This document shows positions 9,801 to 21,094 of a stretch of DNA of 64,000 bases, in pieces (position 1 is the first letter of the stretch; every line of letters starts with the position of its first letter). The position numbers and the translations under genes are program-made. The stretch is from NCBI GenBank assembly GCA_038025085.1, contig CM076150.1:5322501-5386500 (forward strand). Direction: 5' to 3'. The notes beneath the pieces were generated by a model. That model did no database searches and was not told the DNA's origin. It saw nothing but the letters and a program-made list of their open reading frames with translations. Source of the DNA: Tetragonia tetragonoides (Eukaryota > Streptophyta > Magnoliopsida > Caryophyllales > Aizoaceae).

Positions 9801-12800
9801 TTTTTCCTCTCCCTCCCCCTGCATTTTCTCTCTCCCTAACCCATCCCGTCTGACAGGAGACACGATGGCTAGGGGTGGCAGTAGGTGGTGGGCGTAGATC
9901 GGGGGTGGTAGACAAAGGCGTTTGGACGGGTGGGCGGTTGGGTGACAAGGTGTTTGATAGTGCGAATGAAAATCTGGCGGTTGGTCGACAAGGCGTTTGG
10001 ACGGGTGGGCGACGACTTGTGGCTAGCAGCTGGGCGGCAGAAGTGGCTGACGGTTGGGTGGCGCGACTTGTGGCTGACTTGGGGCAATGGAATGGTCGGG
10101 TTAGTTGTCAGGGGAGAGGGCTGGGGTTTGCTGGTTGGGGTTTGGGCGGTTTTTTGATTTTTTTTTTCCTTAACTTTTGTTTTTATTTTTAGTATGTTTA
10201 TTTCTTAATGAATTTATTCTTAATAATAATAACTAAACGGAATACAATTTTTTTGTTTTTTGGTCAATGCTAAAGATCAGTTTATTCACTCTTATTACTT
10301 ATAAAGGGTATTTAGTTAATTAAATGAATAAATATTATGTTAATAATTTGTTTGGTTTATAATTAAACTTAAAGTATGTGATAGCCTAAAAAAAATCAAA
10401 ATTGTGATGTATAATATAAATACTTGTAAAACAACGCTAAAATTTACTCCGTATGAAATAAAATATGTAAGCTAAACAAACAAAAATCAATAAAAAAAAT
10501 AATCCTAACTCACTGTCGCAGGAATCACGATTGCACTTAGCACGTGCAACAAGCCCTTTAAACCCCTAGGTTCTCCCTAGTGGACGAGTAAGGTCTCGTG
10601 AGGGTTTACAGAAGATATACCCACAACCCAAATCTAAAGGGGGTTGCTATACGTAAATCGCAAATTACTAAACGTAAATCCTCACTTCCAACAATACCCC
10701 TAAGTAATTTTCAGTCCTTTCTCTCTCTTCCTTCCTTTTCTCTCAGTCAACGATTTTCCCTCTCTCCCTAACCCATCCCATCTGACCGGAGACACGGTGG
10801 GTGGTGGGCGTAGATCTGGGGTGGTCGACAAAGGCGTTTGGACGGGTGGGCGGTTGGGTGACAAGGTGTTTGATAGTGCGAATGAAAATCGGGCGGTTGG
10901 TCGACAAGGCGTTTGGACGGGTGGGCTGCGACTTGTGGCTGACGGCTGGGCGGCGGAAGTGGCTGACGGTTGGGCGGCGCGACTTGTGGCGCAACTTGTG
11001 ACACGACTTGTGGCTGACTTGGGGCGATGGAATGGTCGGGGTGGCTGTCAGGGGAGGGGGCTGGGGTTTGGGCGGTTTTTTATTATTATTTTTTTCCCTA
11101 ATTTTTGTTTTTATTTTTTAATATGTTTATTTCTTAATGAATTTATTCTCAGTAATAATAACTAAACGGAATACAATTTTTTTTTTTTGGTCAATGCTAA
11201 AGATCAGTTTATTCACTCTTATTACTTATAAAGGGTGTTTAGTTAATTAAATGAATAAATATTATGTTAATAGTTTGTTTGGTTTATAATTAAACTTAAA
11301 GTATGTGATAGCCTAAAAAAATCAAAATTGTGATGTATAATATAAATACTTGTAAAAGAATGCTAAAATGTACTCCGTATGAAATAAAATATGTAAGCTA
11401 AACAAACAAAAATCAAGAAAAAAAATTTCTTAACTCACTGTTGCAGGAATCGCGATTACACTTAGCACGTGCAACAAGCCCTTTAAACCCCTAGGTTCTC
11501 TCTAGTGGACGAGTAAGGTCTCATGAGGGTTTACAGAAGATATACCCACAACCCTAATCTAAATGGGGTTGCTATATGTAAATCGCAAATTACTAAACGT
11601 AAATCCTCACTTCCAACAATACCCCTAAGTAATTTTCAGTCCTTTCTCTCTCTTCCTTCCTTTTCTCTCAATCAACGATTTTCCCTCTCTCTCCCTCTGC
11701 ATTTTCTCTCTCTCTAACCAATCCGGTCTGACTGGAGACACAGTGGCTAGGGGTGGCAGTAGGTGGTGGGCGTAGATCGGGGGTGGTCGACAAAGGCGTT
11801 TGGACGGGTGGGCGGTTGGGTGACAAGGTGTTTGATAATGCGAATGAAAATCGGGCGGTTGGTCGACAAGGCGTTTGGCGGGTGGGCGGCGACTTGTGGC
11901 TGACGGCTGGGCGGCGGAAGTGGCTGACGGTTGGGCGGCGCGAGTTGTGGCTGACTTGTCGCACGACTTGTGGCTTAATTGGGGCGATGGAATGGTCGGG
12001 GTGGCCGTCAGGGGAGGGGGCTGGGGTTTGCTGGTTGGGGTTTGGGCGCTTTTTAATTTTTTTTTCCCCCTTCACTTTTGTTTTATTTTTTAATATGTTT
12101 ATTTCTTAATGAATTTATTCTTAAAAATAATAACTAAATGGAATACAATTTTTTGTTTTTTGGTCAATGCTAAAGATCAGTTTATTCACACTTATTACTT
12201 ATAAAGGGTGTTTAGTTAATTAAATGAATAAATATTATGTTAATAATTTGTTTGGTTTATAATTAAACTTAAAGTATGTGATAGCCTAAAAAAATCAAAA
12301 TTGTGATGTTAATATAAATACTTGCTTGTAAAACAATGCTAAAATGTACTCTGTATGAAATAAAATATGTAAGCTAAACAAACAAAAATCAAGAAAAAAA
12401 AAATCCTAACTCACTGTCGCAGGAATCGCGATTGCACTTAGCACGTGCAACAAGCCCTTTAAACCCCTAGGTTCTCCCTAGTGGACGAGTAAGGTCTCGT
12501 GAGGGTTTACAGAAGATATACCCACAACCCCAATCTAAAGGGGGTTTCTATACGTAAATCGCAAATTACTAAACGTAAATCCTCACTTCCAACAATACCC
12601 CTAAGTAATTTTCAGTCCTTTCTCTCTCTTCGTTCCTTTTCTCTCAATCAACGATTTTCCCCCTCTCTCCCCCTGCATTCTCTTTCTCCCTAACCCATCC
12701 CGTCTGACCGGAGACACGGTGTCTAGGGGTGGCAGTAGGTGGTGCGCGTAGATCGGGGGTGGTCGACAAAGGCGTTTGGACGGGTGGGCGGTTGGGTGAC

Positions 12801-14488
12801 AAGGTGTTTGATAGTGCGAATGAAAATCGGGCGGTTGGTCGACAAGGCGTTTGGACGGTTGGGCGACGACTTGTGGCTGACGGTTGGGCGGCGGAAGTGG
12901 CTAACGGTTGGGCAGTGCGACTTGTGGCTGACTTGTGGCGCGACTTGTCGCTGACTTGGGGCGATGGAATGGTCGGGGTGACTGTCAGGGGAGGGGGCTG
13001 GGGTTTGCTGGTTGGGGTTTGGGCGGTTTTTGATTTTTTTTTTCCTTAACTTTTGTTTTTAATTTTTAATATGTTTATTTCTTAATGAATTTATTCTTAA
13101 TAATAATAACTAAACGGATTACAATTTTTTTGTTTTTTGGTCAATGCTAAAGATAAGTTTATTCACTCTTATTACTTGTAAAGGGTGTTTAGTTAATTAA
13201 ATGAATAAATATTATGTTAATAATTTGTTTGGTTTATAATTGAACTAAAAGTATGTGATAGCCTAAAAAAAAATCAAAATTGTGATGTATAATATAAATA
13301 CTTGTAAAACAATGCGAAAATGTACTCCGTATGAAATAAAATATGTAAGCTAAACAAACAAAAATCAAGAAAAAAAAAAATCCTAACTCACTGTCGCAGG
13401 AATCGCGATTGCACTTAGCACGTGCAACAAGCCCTTTAAACCCCTAGGTTCTCCCTAGTGGACGAGTAAGGTCTCGTGAGGGTTTACAGAAGATATACCC
13501 ACAACCCCAATCTAAAGGGGGTTGCTATACGTAAATCGCAAATTACTAAACATAAATCCTCACTTCCAACAATACCCCTAAGTAATTTTCATTCCTTTCT
13601 CTCTCTTCCTTCCTTTTCTCTCAATCAACGATTTTCCCTCTCTCTCCCCCTGCATTTTCTCTCTCCCTAACCCATCCCGTCTGACCGGAGACAAGGTGGC
13701 TAGGGGTGGCAGTAGGTGGTGGGCGTAGATCGGGGGTGGTCGACAAAGGCGTTTGGACGGGTGGGTGGTTGGGTGACAAGGTGTTTGATAGTGCGAATGA
13801 AAATCGGGCGGTTGGTCGACAAGGCGTTTGGACGGGTGGGCGGCGACTTGTGGCTGACGACTGGGCTGCGGAAGTGGCTGACGGTTGGGCGGCGCGACTT
13901 GTGGCTGACTTGTGGCGCGACTTGTGGTTGACTTGGGGCGATGGAATGGTCGGGGTGGCTGTCAAGGGAGGGGGCTGGGGTTTGCTGGTTGGGGTTTGGG
14001 CGGTTTTTGATTTATTTTTTTTTCCTTAACTTTTGTTTTTATTTTTTAATACTCTGTATGTTCATTTCTTAATGAATTTATTCTTAATAATAATAACTGA
14101 ATGGAATACAATTTTTTTTTTATTTTTTGGTCAATGCTAAATATCACTTTATTCACTCTTATTACTTATAAAGGGTGTTTAGTTAATTAAATGAATAAAT
14201 ATTATGTTAATAATTTATTTGGTTTATAATTAAACTTAAAGTATGTGATAGCCTAAAAAAATCAAAATTGTGATGTATAATATAAATACTTGTAAAACAA
14301 TGCTAAAATGTACTCCGTATGAAATAAAATATGTATGCTAAACAATCAAAAATCAAGAAAAAAAAAATCTTAACTCACTGTCGCAGGAATCGCGATTGCA
14401 CTTAGCACCTGCAACAAGCCCTTTAAACCCCTAGGTTGTCCCTAGTGGACGAGTAAGGTCTCGTGAGGTTTTACAGAAGATATACCCA
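6815..14488 (+). repeat. Eight direct tandem repeats of about 0.95 kb
   Basis: Units start at about 6815, 7794, 8747, 9690, 10643, 11568, 12544 and 13521 (periods 979, 953, 943, 953, 925, 976, 977; the last is about 968 long). Each unit has a TIR-like start GTTGCTATACGTAAATCGCA, a CT-rich tract, a GC-rich block of about 330 bp with G runs, an AT-rich stretch of about 400 bp, and an end with a CCTAGG..CCTAG inverted motif and GATATACCCACAACCC. The last unit runs into the 3' end of the transposase-OTU gene. Frames of 60-135 residues recur in the GC-rich blocks, but they differ in frame and end from unit to unit and look like composition rather than genes. Confidence 0.92.
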
Positions 14489-14683
14489 CAAAATCTAAAA
14501 CATGAAAGTAAACGCCGATCATTCGAGCTCAATAAGTTCAGCAGGAGGCTTAGGTGGCTGGAACTCAATCCATCGTTTTAACCTGTCGGAATATTTATGT
14601 TGCCAACCAACAACGCTAGCATCAGAATAATAAAACCATTGACTGTTAATTTCTGGCATCGGAGAATCTTCGGTCATGTATAC

Positions 14684-14777
14684 CTGCGAAACGACCAATA
14701 ATATCAATAAAATCATATATTTTAGTCACGTAAATTAACAATATAAATATTAACTTAAATTATAATTAAGTAAATAC
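14684..14777 (-). other. Intron 3 of the MULE-OTU gene
   Basis: A 94-base intron with donor GTATTTAC and acceptor TTTCGCAG. Joining keeps the OTU frame (HFIAV then YMTEDSPMP), which places the last exon in the same protein. Confidence 0.75.
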
Positions 14778-15997
14778 CGCTATAAAGTGATTTGTAAAAT
14801 AAGCAATTGTGATCACTCTAGTCGGCCCTTGCACGTTGTCGGGCACTATCATCGGGAAAAATATCACGCTCCCATTTTCTGATAAACTTGTAAGTACGAC
14901 ATTGTAAGTAGTGGCAATCACCCATCCAATATATGGTAAGGACATCCATTTTTCTTGAGGTGCAGATCCTTCAAAATGTTTAATTGAATTCACAAGCTCT
15001 ATTGCTCGTTCTTCAGTTCCAAATATGCCTACATAAAACTGATACCGCTTTTCCAACTCATCAACCAACTCCTTTCTTACTTTCTTCCATTCCTCATCAT
15101 CTAAGTGAATCAAATGTGCGATGGCTCTAAACCCGCAGTTTCCATCTCCATCAACATCTTTCCAATCATGAATAAAAGGAATAATAAATGGTGGGCGTTT
15201 AGAGACATAATGATTAGGAAGGGGCATACGTGGTCGTGGAGATGGGTGAAAAGATGGAAAGATCGGTGGCCTCTCAACACTTGGTGATGCGGAAACTGAC
15301 CTCCGAGTACTTGGTGATGCCGAAGTCGATCTTCCACGACCACGTGACGATCCTTGTACTCTGTACTTTTTCTTACAGTGCTCATATGCTGATAAATCTC
15401 TTGATACCGAGGTTTTCCTGGGGCAACCTTTTGTTTTTTTTTTACTTTTGGTTCATCAATATTTTTCAATTCAGGGTTGAAAATTTTCTCTAGTGACTCT
15501 GTACACGTCCTCCTTACATCACGAGGTTGTTGCCACACCTTGTCAACTAATAACTGCAACAAGCTATTTTCCTCTTCCTCTGAATCACCCTCGATGCATT
15601 GGTCAGCTTCTATGTCTAGAATTTTCCAAAATTGATGAACATCTTCCAACTGAACACATTTTTCATGTCTCATGAGTGAATTTAATTCGTGTGCACATGG
15701 GAGGCCGTGTGTTTTTCTCAAATAACAACCACATGCTAAATTATCTTGACATTCATGATCAGGTCGTTTGAACTCCTTGTCTAGCAAACGTATAGCTTGG
15801 TGTGTGACACAGTCGTTCAACCTTCGAAACACAGGTAAAACTGTAACATGAAGAGCAACTAATTGTGACCTCTCCAATTCTTTTTTTATTTCTCGAATCT
15901 GCAAATTCAACATGGAATCATTTTCGGCCACAACGTATCAAAACTTCCTATAGATATTTCAATGTAGTGCTTCAACGCTGAATGAGCACTCTCTGCC

Positions 15998-16137
15998 CTG
16001 TTGTTCATAATTAGAAAATATCATAATAAATATCTTAAAAATTATAGCCCTTATTTTCATGCATTATCAAATTGAAATAATGAAATGTATATAAATCTCA
16101 CATAACTAAAATTAAAAAAAAAATAAAATCCACAAAC
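15998..16137 (-). other. Intron 2 of the MULE-OTU gene
   Basis: A 140-base intron with donor GTTTGTGG and acceptor AACAACAG. Joining restores KRAESAHSALK, the conserved stretch with the catalytic Glu. Confidence 0.75.
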
Positions 16138-17369
16138 CTCTTGGTTGTTACCGCTCCGAAATGCAATATCTTGTTAGTCCATGCACTTACAAATTTTTTC
16201 TTGTATGGTCCAATCCAAATTCTATGCAAATATTCCCATAGACCTTTCACCCACCCATAAGACTCTCTCATCCTTTCCACATTTTTTTCATATTCTTCCT
16301 GAGTTGCAGATTCCACCACCTTTGTCCATGTGCCGTTTGAAAATTTCTCGCCAATAGCTGCATTTTTTATTAATTTAGTACAATGATCTTGCACATCTTT
16401 CGAAATATGATGTCTACACAAAAGGTGATGAACCTTTGGAAAAATTTTGCCAATCGCATTCATTGCTGCCAATTCTCTATCTGTGATTATTAGTTCAGGG
16501 GACACATTCGAACCCAATAGATGCTTCACATTCTCAATTGCCCAGGCATAACTCTCCTCTCTCTCATTGTTCATGAATGCGTAAGCAACTGAAAAGTTAC
16601 GTTCGGTTGGAGTAATCCCAATAACTTCTAAGAGAGGCATCTTGTATCGATTTGTTTTGTAGGTACTATCCATAACCAATACGTATGGGAATTTGTGTAG
16701 CATGTCGATACAAGTAGGATGAGCAAACAATATATCACTTAGAACATTTTTTCCTGGTTCCGTTCTGTGCCACTGGCGATAACCATGATCAATTATAAGT
16801 TTCATTAGTTGTTGAATCACCGTGCGTCCCTCCATTGCATTGTTCTTCAACGTATTTCTGTAATTGTAGATATGCTTCGATGTGACCAATTTGTTACCCA
16901 AATTATTTTTGAGAAAAGTCAATATCTTTTGTGGCTTAACATCACTCTTAGTCAATGCTGCAGTGATTTCTTTCTCAACTTTACCCAATTTGCCAACTCC
17001 TGTATGTCCAAGTTTAGATTTTCCGAGTTTATGATTGTGGTACCCATTGTGAACTATCAACGTCCAGAAGCCATCACTTTGTTCAATACCTTTCAATTGA
17101 AAAGGACACCCACATTTTTTCGTTCCAGTAGATCTGCTAGATTCCATATCAACTGATTTATCTTTAGGAGGTCTATATCTTCCATGTCGTTCACACCCAA
17201 GCGACACCCTCCCAGCCTTGGAACCAATAATGTACAGAAATATGTTGTGCTTCTCTCCTATTTGTTTTGCTGTAGCCTCTAACTCTGGTCGATCCTTGAA
17301 CTTTTGTTGAGTTACAAAGTGATGACCGTAATCTGTTAGAGTTTCTGAGAATTTTTCTAAAACTTCATC

Positions 17370-18189
17370 CTGTAACATAGTACATAAATTCCAAATAAGA
17401 ACACATTCTGAAAAAATAAAACAAGTTAAGTAATAAATAATTACATTTAGTTTTAAAAAAATTAAAATCATCAAAAATATTAGGTAATTATTTTTTCAAT
17501 TATTGAAATTCACTATTTCACAAAAGAAACCAAAAAATGTAAAAAAAAACAGAAAAAAAACCCAAAACCCTTTCCCCAGCCCGACCACCCCCAACCACCC
17601 TTGAGCTCCAACCCCCACAGCCCCCTCCCCCTCAGCCCGACCACCCTCAGCGCCGCCAACAACCCCTCCCCCTTAAAGCGTCGCCCACAGCCCCCTCCCC
17701 CTTAGCGCCGTCCACAGCCCCGTCCCCCTCAGCTCGCGCACGGCCTCAAAACCCCCAACCACCCCCAACCACCCCCTGAGCCCCAACCCCCACAGCCCCC
17801 TCCCCCTCAACCCGACCACCCTCAGCGTCGCCCACATCCCCTCCCCCTTAAGGCGCCGCCCACAGCCCCCTCCCCTTCAGCACCGCCCACAACCCCCTCC
17901 CCCTCAGCGCCGCCCACAGCCTCGTCCCCCTCAGCTCGTGCACGGCCTCAAAACCCTTTCCGCAACCCGCCCAAGCCCAACGCCTCAGCCCTGCCCACCG
18001 CCCCAACCCCTCATGTCCCACCCCCGCGTCACCTAGAACCGCCACTGCGACCCCGACCCCCCGTCAATCCGGCATCTCTTCTTGTCCAACCTCCACCCCC
18101 GGTAATCGCCATCAAAACCACCCATAAACCCTCAACCCAGCCACGACACTTGTAAAAAAAAAAAAAAAAAATCGAATTCTTTTACTTAC
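17370..18189 (-). other. Intron 1 of the MULE-OTU gene, with C-rich duplication
   Basis: An 820-base intron with donor GTAAGT and acceptor TGTTACAG. On the plus strand it holds a very C-rich segment (about 17565-18130) made of two degenerate copies of a roughly 190-bp block (about 17580-17752 and 17757-17955), each ending near CTCAGCTCG and ACGGCCTCAAAACCC. The coding strand is therefore dense in G runs. A poly-A/T run lies next to the first exon. Confidence 0.7.
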
Positions 18190-18596
18190 ATGAATATCAT
18201 CGTTAATATCATCAAAAATTTGATCTTGAGCAAAGAAATCATCCATGTTGATAGTAGTTTAGAATTTTTTTCAATGTATGGAAGGAGTATAATAAGGGGG
18301 ATTGAGAGCAAAAAAATAGGAAGAAGGAAGGTTCTCAGAAAATAAAAAGGGTACTTTCGGAAAGATTGTGTAAAAGATATTTGCGTTCAGTAATTTAGAA
18401 TTTACGTTAAGCAATTCCGTTTCTCAATTATGGTCCATTTTCTTGATGTATATTGTATATATTGCGATGTATTTATGCGTAATTATTTTATTATTTATGA
18501 AACTTAGCTTGTATGTAAAGTTTATACTTTTTTTTAAAATTTAATTCATTTCATCCAACCTTGTAAGAAAGTGGTTTACAAGGAATATATAGCAAA

Positions 18597-18863
18597 TACT
18601 CCCTCCGTTTCATAAACTCCTAAACGTTTATTTTTTCACGGTCTCCAACACACCACTTCGACCATAAATAACTATAATTATATGGATATTAAAATTATAA
18701 AAATATAGTAATTTTTTGAAAATAATTTTAAAAACAAATTAAATCTAAGAAAAGTATTTTCATATTGTTAGTCTTTATACATATATTAGTGCTCAAAGTT
18801 TGTTAAGTTTGACTTTTAAAAAATAAACGACGTGTTGGATTTTATAAAACAAAGAAAATAGTA
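18597..18863. mobile_element. Stowaway-like MITE
   Basis: Starts TACTCCCTCCGTTTCATAAA and ends with a diverged inverse copy, TTTATAAAACAAAGAAAATA then GTA. It is AT-rich inside, about 265 bp, with TA at both ends, all typical of Stowaway elements. Confidence 0.65.
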
Positions 18864-18915
18864 GCTTTATAATAACATTCGTTGTAGTTACATCCCCATA
18901 TTACGTATTTGTATA

Positions 18916-18916
18916 G

Positions 18917-18991
<75 letters not shown>
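18916..18991. repeat. (AT)n microsatellite
   Basis: About 75 bases of uninterrupted AT dinucleotide repeat. Confidence 0.95.
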
Positions 18992-18993
<2 letters not shown>

Positions 18994-19890
18994 GCTCATG
19001 TGATTAAAGTGAAGCCAATATTAGTGCACATATTCTATCACATTTGATATGTTTATTTTGTAAAAGATATTGGTGTACGTACGTGTCCCATGCGCGAACT
19101 AGCAAATTACTCCCGTTACTTATGACCTTCAATCCTTCATACAATCAACCTTTTATGTTCGTATGTAGCGAATTCCCCCCGCTACTTCTCCTAGCTACAC
19201 AAATTAAAAATTCGCCGACGATGCTGAGTAAAGAAATTCTTTTTATGTGGACCTGTGTCCATGGACCCAAGTATAATAAAACGCTGCTTCCTTCTCTCTT
19301 TCCTTATTATCTCTCTCATCTCATTTACTCACCCACTCTCACAGTTTCACTACTCTTCCCAATCCTCCCACACGGCAGCCCCACCCATATCCTCCGCCCC
19401 CTGATTTGACCCGCCATCGACCGCACCAGCCACCAGTTGGATTATCAATCTCTCTCCTCATTTTTTGGTTTTTGCCCAACCAAACAACCCACGCCTCTTT
19501 CTCTCTCCTTGCGCCCCCTAACCCGATTTGCCCAGCAGTTGCTAGGTTGCCGGTGATTTATGCGATCACCCTCCAGTTGAAGTTGGACGGCGAGTGGTGG
19601 TGGGCAAGAGGTGATGAATTGATGGTGGTTGCTGGCTGTGGACTATGGTAATGAGTGAGGGGAGAGAATATAGTCATGTGATGTCACATGTGGTAGTGGT
19701 AAACTAGCTAGTAATTGAGTGAAATGGCCTTCTCTAATAGGGGAAATAAAATGCTCGTTGTTGTGGTGCTGAGTGCTGACATGGCTTGTTCAATGTTTAG
19801 ACAAAGTTGAGATTAATTTCACTAATAAAGTTATAAGATTAATTAATATTATTAAATGGTAGCACATATTGTACATAATTCAGTCATTCA
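18992..19890. other. Intergenic sequence, pyrimidine-rich in part
   Basis: A CT/CA-rich stretch at about 19290-19560 could be a leader or low-complexity DNA. Open frames there (19044-19409 and 19406-19651) resemble no family I recognise and have no clear promoter or splice pattern. No gene is called. Confidence 0.4.
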
Positions 19891-20412
19891 CAAAGTATCA
19901 ATAAAAATAATCTAATTGTTCATAGGTTATAAGTGCAATGTTCAATAAAAATAATCTAATTGTTCATAGGTTATATACGTAATGTTCATTCAAAATAGTC
20001 TAATTGCTCATACGTTATATACATAATGTTCATTAAAAAAGTCTAATTGTTCATCGATTGCAAGTGCAATGTTCATTAAAAAATAGTCTAATTGTTCACA
20101 AGTTATATACGTTATGTTCATTGAAAATAATCTAATTGTTCATAAGTTATATATAATTTTCATAAAAAGTAGTCTAATTGTTCATCAGTTATAAGTACAA
20201 TGTTCATTTAAAATAGTCTAATTGTTTACAAGGTATAAACGCAAGGTTCATTTAAATAAGTCTAATTGTTTATGTATAAATATGATATTTATATAAAATA
20301 GTCTAATTGTTTATAAGGTATAAATGCAATATTCATTTAAAATAATTTAATTATTCATAAGATATAAACGTGATATTCATTTAAAATAACTAATTATTCA
20401 TAGGGTATAAAA
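19890..20412. repeat. About 47-bp tandem repeat, roughly eleven copies
   Basis: The consensus holds TCTAATTGTTCATAGGTTATA followed by AATGTTCATTAAAAATA. Copies diverge toward the right end, where TCTAATTG becomes TTAATTATT. Confidence 0.88.
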
Positions 20413-20583
20413 GTATAGCTTAAGGTTCTAAAAGGAAATAAACTTTCAATTAAAGAAAAAAAACTAAGAAATAAAAGTGACGGACAGAGACTCGTAAGTC
20501 GTAACCAAAAAAAAAGGGAAAAGTTTGGAAAGCAGTGGTCCCCACCCTGTGAATCATTGAAGTTGTTTAATTTAATAAGTGAA

Positions 20584-21051
20584 TTGCTAAATACCGCCCC
20601 TTTTTACTAGCTACTGCCCCCCCAATTTCCAATTTTACCCTCCCCCCTTTTCCTCACTCACTCTCACTCATCCTCTCTTCCTCACTCACTCTCACTCATC
20701 CTCTCTTCCTCACTCACTCTCACTCATCCTCACCACCACACCATCACACCGGCAACCACCACCACTCACGGCACAACCACCACCGGTAAATTTTTTTTTG
20801 CGCATTTTTTTTGCACAGTCGTCTGAAATTTTCGACTCACCCTTGGGTGAGTCGTCTGCTAGAGGCGACTCACCCTTGGGTGCGTCGGAAATTTCAGACG
20901 ACTCACCCTTGGGTGAGTCGTCTGCTACAGACGACTCGCCTAAGGGTGAGTCGTCTGAAGTTTCCGACTCACCCAAGGGTGAGTCGCCTCTAGCAGACGA
21001 CTCACCCAAGGGTGAGTCGAAAATTTCAGACGACTGTGCAAAAAAAAAAAA

Positions 21052-21094
<43 letters not shown>

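Larger units (their letters stand above)
14519..18246 (-). pseudogene. MULE transposase with SWIM finger and C-terminal OTU protease, two frameshifts
   Basis: Four exons can be read. Exon 1 is 18190-18246 (19 codons, MDDFFAQDQIFDDINDDIH, donor GTAAGT). Exon 2 is 16138-17369. Exon 3 is 14778-15997. Exon 4 is 14519-14683. Exon 2 has a FAR1-like zinc-binding region and then the MULE catalytic core: Asp in VMDSTYK, Asp in IITDRELAA and LLCRHHISKDV. The catalytic Glu follows in exon 3 (AESAHSALK). A SWIM finger (CGCYLRKTHGLPCAHE) comes next, then an RG/SP-rich linker, then an OTU cysteine protease with DGDGNCGFRAIA and a C-terminal His in TNHFIAV. Plant MULEs with OTU domains are known. Two one-base deletions break the frame: TGGGCC to TGGCC near 15926-15930, and one A lost in an A run at about 15434-15443. 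No other stop is needed, so inactivation looks fairly young. Confidence 0.8.
6811..18418 (-). mobile_element. Mutator-like (MULE) DNA transposon with expanded left end
   Basis: The right terminus, read inward on the minus strand from 18418, begins GGAATTGCTTAACGTAAAT. The left terminus, read inward on the plus strand from about 6812, begins GGAGTTGCTATACGTAAAT. Over about 38 bases the two agree at roughly 30 positions, giving a degenerate terminal inverted repeat. Between them lies a minus-strand transposase-OTU gene (14519-18246). The left terminus recurs seven more times inside a tandem array (6815-14488), so the true outer end could be any copy; the outermost is assumed. I see no matching 9-base target duplication, which suggests an old or rearranged insertion. 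Confidence 0.7.

Noticed and set aside
6999..14029. Repeated GC-rich frames of about 60-135 residues in each array unit (for example starting MAVGGGRR), on both strands
   Set aside because: They change frame and end from unit to unit, are low complexity, and have no partner motif or family. Composition of the repeat explains them.
6815..14488. A CRISPR-like or rDNA-type array
   Set aside because: Units are about 950 bp with no short repeat-spacer alternation and no rRNA-like sequence.
6800..18430. A 9-base target duplication for the MULE
   Set aside because: Flanks TCTAATTTTA and TTTCTCAATT do not match convincingly, so no duplication is claimed.
19044..19651. Two overlapping frames of 121 and 81 residues
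   Set aside because: Pyrimidine-rich low-complexity DNA without a family, splice pattern or promoter.
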